Assembly (NCBI GenBank): GCA_017626845.1
Contig: JAGAHX010000018.1
Span: forward strand, 1-46,633
DNA: 46,633 nt
Direction: 5' to 3'
From: Bacillota bacterium
GTDB lineage: Bacteria; Bacillota; Clostridia; Peptostreptococcales; Anaerovoracaceae
This document shows positions 43,253-46,633 of the stretch, piece by piece. The stretch's first letter is position 1; each line of letters opens with the position of its first letter. The notes beneath the pieces were generated by a model. It worked only from the letters and a program-made list of their open reading frames with translations, searched no databases and was not told where the DNA came from. The translations under genes and the position numbers were made by a program.

Positions 43253-44593
43253 ATGAATAATACAGCAGTTTCCAAAGACATCCTGTACATCGGCGCGAAC
43301 GACCACGACATCGATCTGTTCGAGGGTCACTTCGACGTGCCCCTGGGCATGGCCTATAACTCCTACGTCATCAACGACGAGAAGGTCGCCGTGATGGACA
43401 CCATCGACCAGAGCAAGACGGAAGAATGGCTGGGCAATGTGGAAGCTAAGGCAGCTAAGGCACCGGATTATCTGATCGTTCAGCATATGGAGCCGGACCA
43501 CTCCGCTTCCATCGAAGCATTCCTGAAGAAATATCCCGAGACGACAGTCGTCGGCAACAATAAGACCTTCAAGATGATCTCCCAGTTCTTCCCGGGTCTG
43601 GAGATCGCCAATAAGCTGGAAGTCAAGAACGGCGATACGCTTTCCCTGGGCAAGCACGAACTCACCTTCGTCTTCGCACCCATGGTGCACTGGCCGGAGG
43701 TCATGATGACCTACGACGCCTGCGATAAGGTGCTGTTCTCCGCGGACGGCTTCGGCAAGTTCGGCGCCAACGACGTCGAAGATCCCGAAGGCTGGGCCTG
43801 CGAAGCCCGCCGCTACTACTTCGGCATCGTCGGCAAGTACGGTGCACAGGTACAGGCGGTCCTGAAGAAGGCTGCTGCTCTGGACATCCAGGTGATCGCG
43901 CCGCTGCACGGCCCCGTTCTGAACGAGGATCTGGGCTTCTATCTCGACCTGTACAACACCTGGTCCGCCTATGAACCGGAGAACAAGGGCGTTGCCATCA
44001 TGTATACTTCTGTTTACGGTCACACCAAAAAGGCGGCCGAGATGCTGGAGGAAGAGCTGGAGAAGCGCGGCGTGCCCAAGGTGGCCATCGCGGATCTGGC
44101 CAGAGACGACATGTACGAATGCGTAGAGGATGCGTTCCGCTACGACAAGCTGGTGCTGGCCACCACGACGTATAACGCGGAGATCTTCCCCTACATGCGC
44201 GAGTTCATCGACATGCTGGTGGAGAGAGGCTATCAGAAGCGCACCATCGGCTTTATCGAAAACGGTTCCTGGGCGCCCACGGCCATGAAGGTGATGAAGA
44301 GCAAGCTGGAAGGCTTAAAGAACATCTCCTTTACCGAAAACAACGTCACGATCCTGTCCGCGCTCAACGAACAGAGCACCGCACAGCTGATGGCGCTGGC
44401 AGAGGAACTGGCGGCAAGCTACAGCGAAGCGGACTGCGGCTGCGGCGATACGCCCCGCAGCCCCGAAGCGCCCAAGACCAAGTGGGTCTGCAAGATCTGC
44501 GGATACGTTTATGAAGGGGAAGAACTGCCGGAAGGCTTCACCTGCCCGCTGTGCAAGCAGCCCGCGGATAAGTTCGAAAAAGTCGTAGAATAA
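43253..44593 (+). CDS. flavodiiron protein with C-terminal rubredoxin (FprA/flavorubredoxin type)
   Basis: The protein has 446 residues. The N-terminal metallo-beta-lactamase-like domain carries the diiron ligands: His78-x-Glu80-x-Asp82-His83 (QHMEPDHSAS), His146, Asp165 and His219. A flavodoxin domain starts at about 246 (VAIMYTSVYGHTKKAAEMLE), and a rubredoxin domain closes the protein (residues 410-446: KWVCKICGYVYEG and FTCPLCKQPADKFEKVVE, four Cys). Flavodiiron proteins reduce O2 to water or NO to N2O in anaerobes; the fused rubredoxin supplies electrons internally. I chose the ATG at 43253 following AGAGAGG; an upstream in-frame ATG at 43157 lies in the preceding terminator region. It is probably monocistronic, with a TATGAT-like -10 near 43198. 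Confidence 0.94.
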   Translation: MNNTAVSKDILYIGANDHDIDLFEGHFDVPLGMAYNSYVINDEKVAVMDTIDQSKTEEWLGNVEAKAAKAPDYLIVQHMEPDHSASIEAFLKKYPETTVVGNNKTFKMISQFFPGLEIANKLEVKNGDTLSLGKHELTFVFAPMVHWPEVMMTYDACDKVLFSADGFGKFGANDVEDPEGWACEARRYYFGIVGKYGAQVQAVLKKAAALDIQVIAPLHGPVLNEDLGFYLDLYNTWSAYEPENKGVAIMYTSVYGHTKKAAEMLEEELEKRGVPKVAIADLARDDMYECVEDAFRYDKLVLATTTYNAEIFPYMREFIDMLVERGYQKRTIGFIENGSWAPTAMKVMKSKLEGLKNISFTENNVTILSALNEQSTAQLMALAEELAASYSEADCGCGDTPRSPEAPKTKWVCKICGYVYEGEELPEGFTCPLCKQPADKFEKVVE

Positions 44594-44624
44594 AGAGATC
44601 TGTATTCAGAAACAGGGGGGAGTC

Positions 44625-45044
44625 ATGAAAAAATTCAGTATTGTACTTAGTATAGTGTTACTTCTGGCCATGCTGCTGGCCGCATGCGGCACGTCCACGT
44701 TTACGACCACCAGCCTCGGCGAGGACACGGAGATCGAGGTGAAGAACGCGGATGACGGCGCCACATCGGAGTCTTTATACGTTTCCATCGGAAAGAACCG
44801 GATCGCCACCATCGAATCCGCGCTGGACAAGGGTCAGCTGCAGATCGACATTACGGAAGCGATCGTCTTTAAGAACGAGGACGATTCCGAAGACGTTATG
44901 CTGGGCGACATCTATGCGACAGTCACCGTCGGTCCGGACGATAAGGAAGAGATCGAGCTGCCGCAGGGCGACTACATCTATCAGCTGACGGCCATCGGTA
45001 CGACCAACGGAACCGTTACGATCGATGTGGAAAAGAAACAGTAA
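44625..45044 (+). CDS. small lipoprotein of unknown function
   Basis: The protein has 139 residues. It has a clear lipoprotein signal (MKKFSIVLSIVLLLAMLLAAC, Cys at 21). The mature part is acidic and rich in Thr, Asp and Glu, with a strand-rich pattern (ITEAIVFKNEDDSEDVML, then a C-terminal TVTIDVEKK). No known family is recognised. It follows the flavodiiron gene by 31 bp, with GGGGGGAG before the ATG, and may be co-transcribed. A branched terminator follows. Confidence 0.82.
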   Translation: MKKFSIVLSIVLLLAMLLAACGTSTFTTTSLGEDTEIEVKNADDGATSESLYVSIGKNRIATIESALDKGQLQIDITEAIVFKNEDDSEDVMLGDIYATVTVGPDDKEEIELPQGDYIYQLTAIGTTNGTVTIDVEKKQ

Positions 45045-45105
45045 GCCTGTGACCGCATGCAGAGCGCACAGGATCTAAAAAACAAACGACTTTATAAAAC
45101 GCAGC

Positions 45106-45161
45106 CCCCGCCGGACCTGATATGCTGCTCCTGAGCAGGACGATCGGTTCGGCGGGGTTTT
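45106..45161 (+). terminator. branched terminator after the lipoprotein gene
   Basis: The outer stem CCCCGCCGGACC (45106-45117) / GGTTCGGCGGGG (45146-45157) encloses a small inner stem CTGCT/AGCAG and is followed by TTTTG. Confidence 0.82.
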
Positions 45162-45209
45162 GCTTTGTTGCTTTAAGCAGCCACTCTTTGACAAAATGCT
45201 TATCTTGCA

Positions 45210-45353
45210 TTTGGTCATAGACTTTTCTGTGACCAAAGCATCAATCTCTTAAATGGTCAAAGGAAATCGGCTAAAAATAGGGGGAAAACCGCCAATTTCC
45301 TTTGACCATTTGCAGGAGAACAAAAGTGTCAAAGGATTTGCTTTGACACTTTT
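45210..45353. repeat. three consecutive inverted repeats with TTTGACC/TTTGACAC arms
   Basis: IR-A is TTTGGTCA / TGACCAAA (45210-45217 / 45230-45237). IR-B is a perfect 17-bp pair AAATGGTCAAAGGAAAT / ATTTCCTTTGACCATTT (45251-45267 / 45295-45311). IR-C is a perfect 13-bp pair AAAAGTGTCAAAG / CTTTGACACTTTT (45322-45334 / 45341-45353). Their arms share TTTGAC-like words. No gene is seen in the 366-bp gap that holds them and the preceding terminator. The IS element begins 19 bp after IR-C. Confidence 0.75.
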
Positions 45354-45371
45354 GAAAAAACACTGTTGGAC

Positions 45372-45396
45372 TGAAGTGTACCCCAAAAAGTAGAGT
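45372..45396 (+). repeat. left terminal inverted repeat of the IS
   Basis: 25 bp, matching the right end at 22 positions (differences at positions 4, 8 and 9). Confidence 0.9.
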
Positions 45397-45409
45397 GCAA
45401 CAATAAGTT

Positions 45410-46255
45410 TTACTGCCTGCTGTATTCTGCAGGCGTTAGATAATTATCGGATGCGTGCGGTCTCTCCATAGGATAGAAATGCCACACGTATTCATAGATA
45501 TCTCGCTTAGCTTCTGCCATCGTATCATACTTGGGTTTCAGCCATTCTGACTTCATTTTCCCCCAGAAACTTTCCATCGGGGCATTATCCCAGCAGTTTC
45601 CTTTGCGGCTCATGCTGCAAAGGAAGTCCCGGGAATCTATCAGTGTGCGGTAATCTTTGGCGCAATAGGTAGATCCGCGGTCCGAATGGAGTATGCAACC
45701 GCGTGCACCCAGACCTCTGGCCACCATGTCATGGAAGGCTCTGCATACCAAGTCACTGTCGTTCTTTTGACCCATAGACAGGCCTACCGGCATACGTCCA
45801 TACAAATCAAGGATCCCTGCCACATAGAGATTGCCTTCTTTCGTAGCAACGACCGTTGTATCACTTACCATCTTCGTGTTTGGCGCATCTGCAGTAAAGT
45901 CCCGGTTCAAAAGATTGTCTGCGATGGCTTCATTGTGAGCGGAATCCGTGGTGCACTCGTATCGCTTCTTCGTCCTGGAATACAACCCATACTCGCCCAT
46001 CAGCCGTTCCACACGCTTATGGTTGACGGCTTTTTCCCGTCCTCTATTGAGTACTTTTGTGACTTTTCTCGAACCATATGAACCTCGTGACTTCTTGAAT
46101 ATTTCAAAAATCTCGTAGGCAAGTCCGATGTCTTCTTGTTCTTTGCGGGTAAGTGGAGACTGCATTCTGCTTAGCCATTTGTAGTAGCCGCTCTCAGACG
46201 CTCCAAGCACTTCGGCCATCCTGGCTACACCAAACTCATGTCTGTTCTCAAACAT
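45410..46255 (-). CDS. IS3-family transposase OrfB (DDE integrase domain)
   Basis: 281 residues from the first ATG. An HTH_21-like segment (SESGYYKW, then YEIFKKSRGSYGSRKVTKVL) precedes an rve integrase core with Asp132 (MVSDTTVVAT), Asp192 (LHSDRGSTYC) and Glu228 (NAPMESFWGKMKSE). The Asp192-Glu228 spacing is 35 residues, the DD(35)E pattern. The first ATG has no ribosome site. The frame is open further upstream to the A7 run at 46303-46309 and is in the -1 frame relative to OrfA, so the natural product is probably an OrfAB fusion made by programmed frameshifting, entering through SSGLPGGSKARVKYRF. Confidence 0.94.
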   Translation of the reverse strand: MFENRHEFGVARMAEVLGASESGYYKWLSRMQSPLTRKEQEDIGLAYEIFEIFKKSRGSYGSRKVTKVLNRGREKAVNHKRVERLMGEYGLYSRTKKRYECTTDSAHNEAIADNLLNRDFTADAPNTKMVSDTTVVATKEGNLYVAGILDLYGRMPVGLSMGQKNDSDLVCRAFHDMVARGLGARGCILHSDRGSTYCAKDYRTLIDSRDFLCSMSRKGNCWDNAPMESFWGKMKSEWLKPKYDTMAEAKRDIYEYVWHFYPMERPHASDNYLTPAEYSRQ

Positions 46256-46266
46256 GAACCGGTATT

Positions 46267-46566
46267 TTACTCGCGCCTTAGATCCGCCAGGAAGGCCGCT
46301 GCTTTTTTTAATATCTGTACTTCTTCTTTCAGTGCAGCGTTTTCTTTTTCGAGTTCGATTTCCCGCTTGCTCTTTTTCGGTGGATTTACATGTCCTTTGC
46401 GCAAACCGTCTTCACCTTGGTCCAGATAAATATCTCGCCATTTTCTGACGGTCCACGGTTTTATCCCGTATTTTTCCGCAATGACATGCTCAAGACCCTG
46501 TAACTCAGGTTGGCTTGCCTCTTTTGCTACTTGAACCCTAATTGCCATGGAATACTTCTTTGACAT
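46267..46566 (-). CDS. IS3-family OrfA (HTH and leucine-zipper protein)
   Basis: The protein has 99 residues. An HTH_Tnp_1-like domain (residues 1-60: MSKKYSMAIRVQVAKEASQP, then AEKYGIKPWTVRKWRDIYLD) precedes a coiled coil (KREIELEKENAALKEEVQIL) that drives multimerisation. OrfA binds the terminal repeats and moderates transposition. It starts after GGAGGGG. Codons TTA AAA AAA before GCA form the slippery site for -1 frameshifting into orfB. The promoter (TATAAT, near 46590 on the minus strand) lies within a small inverted repeat. Confidence 0.92.
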   Translation of the reverse strand: MSKKYSMAIRVQVAKEASQPELQGLEHVIAEKYGIKPWTVRKWRDIYLDQGEDGLRKGHVNPPKKSKREIELEKENAALKEEVQILKKAAAFLADLRRE

Positions 46567-46579
46567 GCTGACCCCTCCA

Positions 46580-46610
46580 GTCTATGGTAATTATACCATG
46601 TTCCATAGAC
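46580..46610 (-). promoter_or_regulatory. IS promoter region within an inverted repeat
   Basis: On the minus strand, GTCTATGG (46603-46610) and CCATAGAC (46580-46587) flank the -10 TATAAT of orfA. Transcription reading in from outside would fold this into a hairpin just upstream of the orfA ribosome site and could hide it. That role is inferred by analogy with other insertion sequences. Confidence 0.5.
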
Positions 46611-46633
46611 TCTACTTTTTGGGGGTCACCTCA
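46609..46633 (-). repeat. right terminal inverted repeat of the IS
   Basis: 25 bp ending at the last base of the window, the partner of 45372-45396. Confidence 0.9.

Larger units (their letters stand above)
45372..46633 (-). mobile_element. IS3-family insertion sequence (1262 bp, apparently complete)
   Basis: Terminal inverted repeats TGAAGTGTACCCCAAAAAGT.. (from 45372) and TGAGGTGACCCCCAAAAAGT.. (minus strand from 46633) agree at 22 of 25 positions and begin with the TG typical of IS3 members. Inside are two overlapping-frame genes, orfA and orfB, with an A7 slippery run at 46303-46309. The right end coincides exactly with the window end, so the target duplication cannot be checked and the boundary may be an assembly break at a repeat. 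Confidence 0.93.

Noticed and set aside
45016..45210. 64-residue minus-strand frame over the lipoprotein terminator
   Set aside because: It runs through a clear terminator hairpin and has no ribosome site or family resemblance.

Overview
The window looks like a chromosomal segment of a GC-rich, strictly anaerobic, fermentative Bacillota (class Clostridia). Signs of this are a 56-residue clostridial 2[4Fe-4S] ferredoxin, a Rex redox repressor, phosphate acetyltransferase, a butyryl/4-hydroxybutyrate-type CoA-transferase, a flavodiiron-rubredoxin fusion, a formate-tetrahydrofolate ligase operon, CIRCE-controlled groESL, strong AGGAGG ribosome sites and an SLH surface protein. I cannot name the species. 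The left edge cuts an ABC-F gene and the right edge coincides with the end of an insertion sequence.

Layout. 1-2414: ABC-F ATPase (partial), rex, ferredoxin, and a P-loop/Asp23-like fusion. 2428-4513: groES-groEL with CIRCE. 4524-7596: two inverted copies (A and B) of a structured repeat of about 230 bp bracket an AT-rich cassette (XRE regulator, SPFH-SHOCT protein, zinc-ribbon membrane protein). 7674-11067: VanY-like lipoprotein, an IMP dehydrogenase of the Tritrichomonas type, and a GMP synthetase lacking its glutaminase half. 11085-14536: two membrane sensor proteins and a NarL-type regulator with paired operator-like sites. 14687-17978: large SLH surface protein. 18083-20510: Rpn/PD-(D/E)XK protein with tandem repeats, GT2 glycosyltransferase, flavodoxin. 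20620-27818: pta, M18 aminopeptidase, MalY/PatB lyase, an MFS gene with three small membrane proteins, and a CoA-transferase under a near-perfect Rex site. 27902-35947: Suv3-like helicase, then a complete peptide/nickel-type ABC transporter. 36001-38211: D-serine ammonia-lyase and a GNAT protein. 38385-43171: one-carbon operon fhs-(repeat C)-fchA-folD-formate/nitrite channel-MTHFS. 43253-45161: flavodiiron protein and a lipoprotein. 45210-46633: hairpin cluster and an IS3-family element.

How the parts fit. Rex, its probable targets (its own gene, the CoA-transferase, perhaps pta), ferredoxin, flavodoxin and the flavodiiron protein describe NADH-sensing fermentation and oxygen or NO defence. 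The fhs operon takes formate from a channel to 5,10-methylene-THF. The guaBA pair makes GMP.

The most unusual item is the repeat family (copies A, B, C). Three elements of 229, 230 and 223 bp share a conserved structured core but have arms that differ between copies and are self-complementary within each copy. Two of them flank the AT-rich cassette in opposite orientation.
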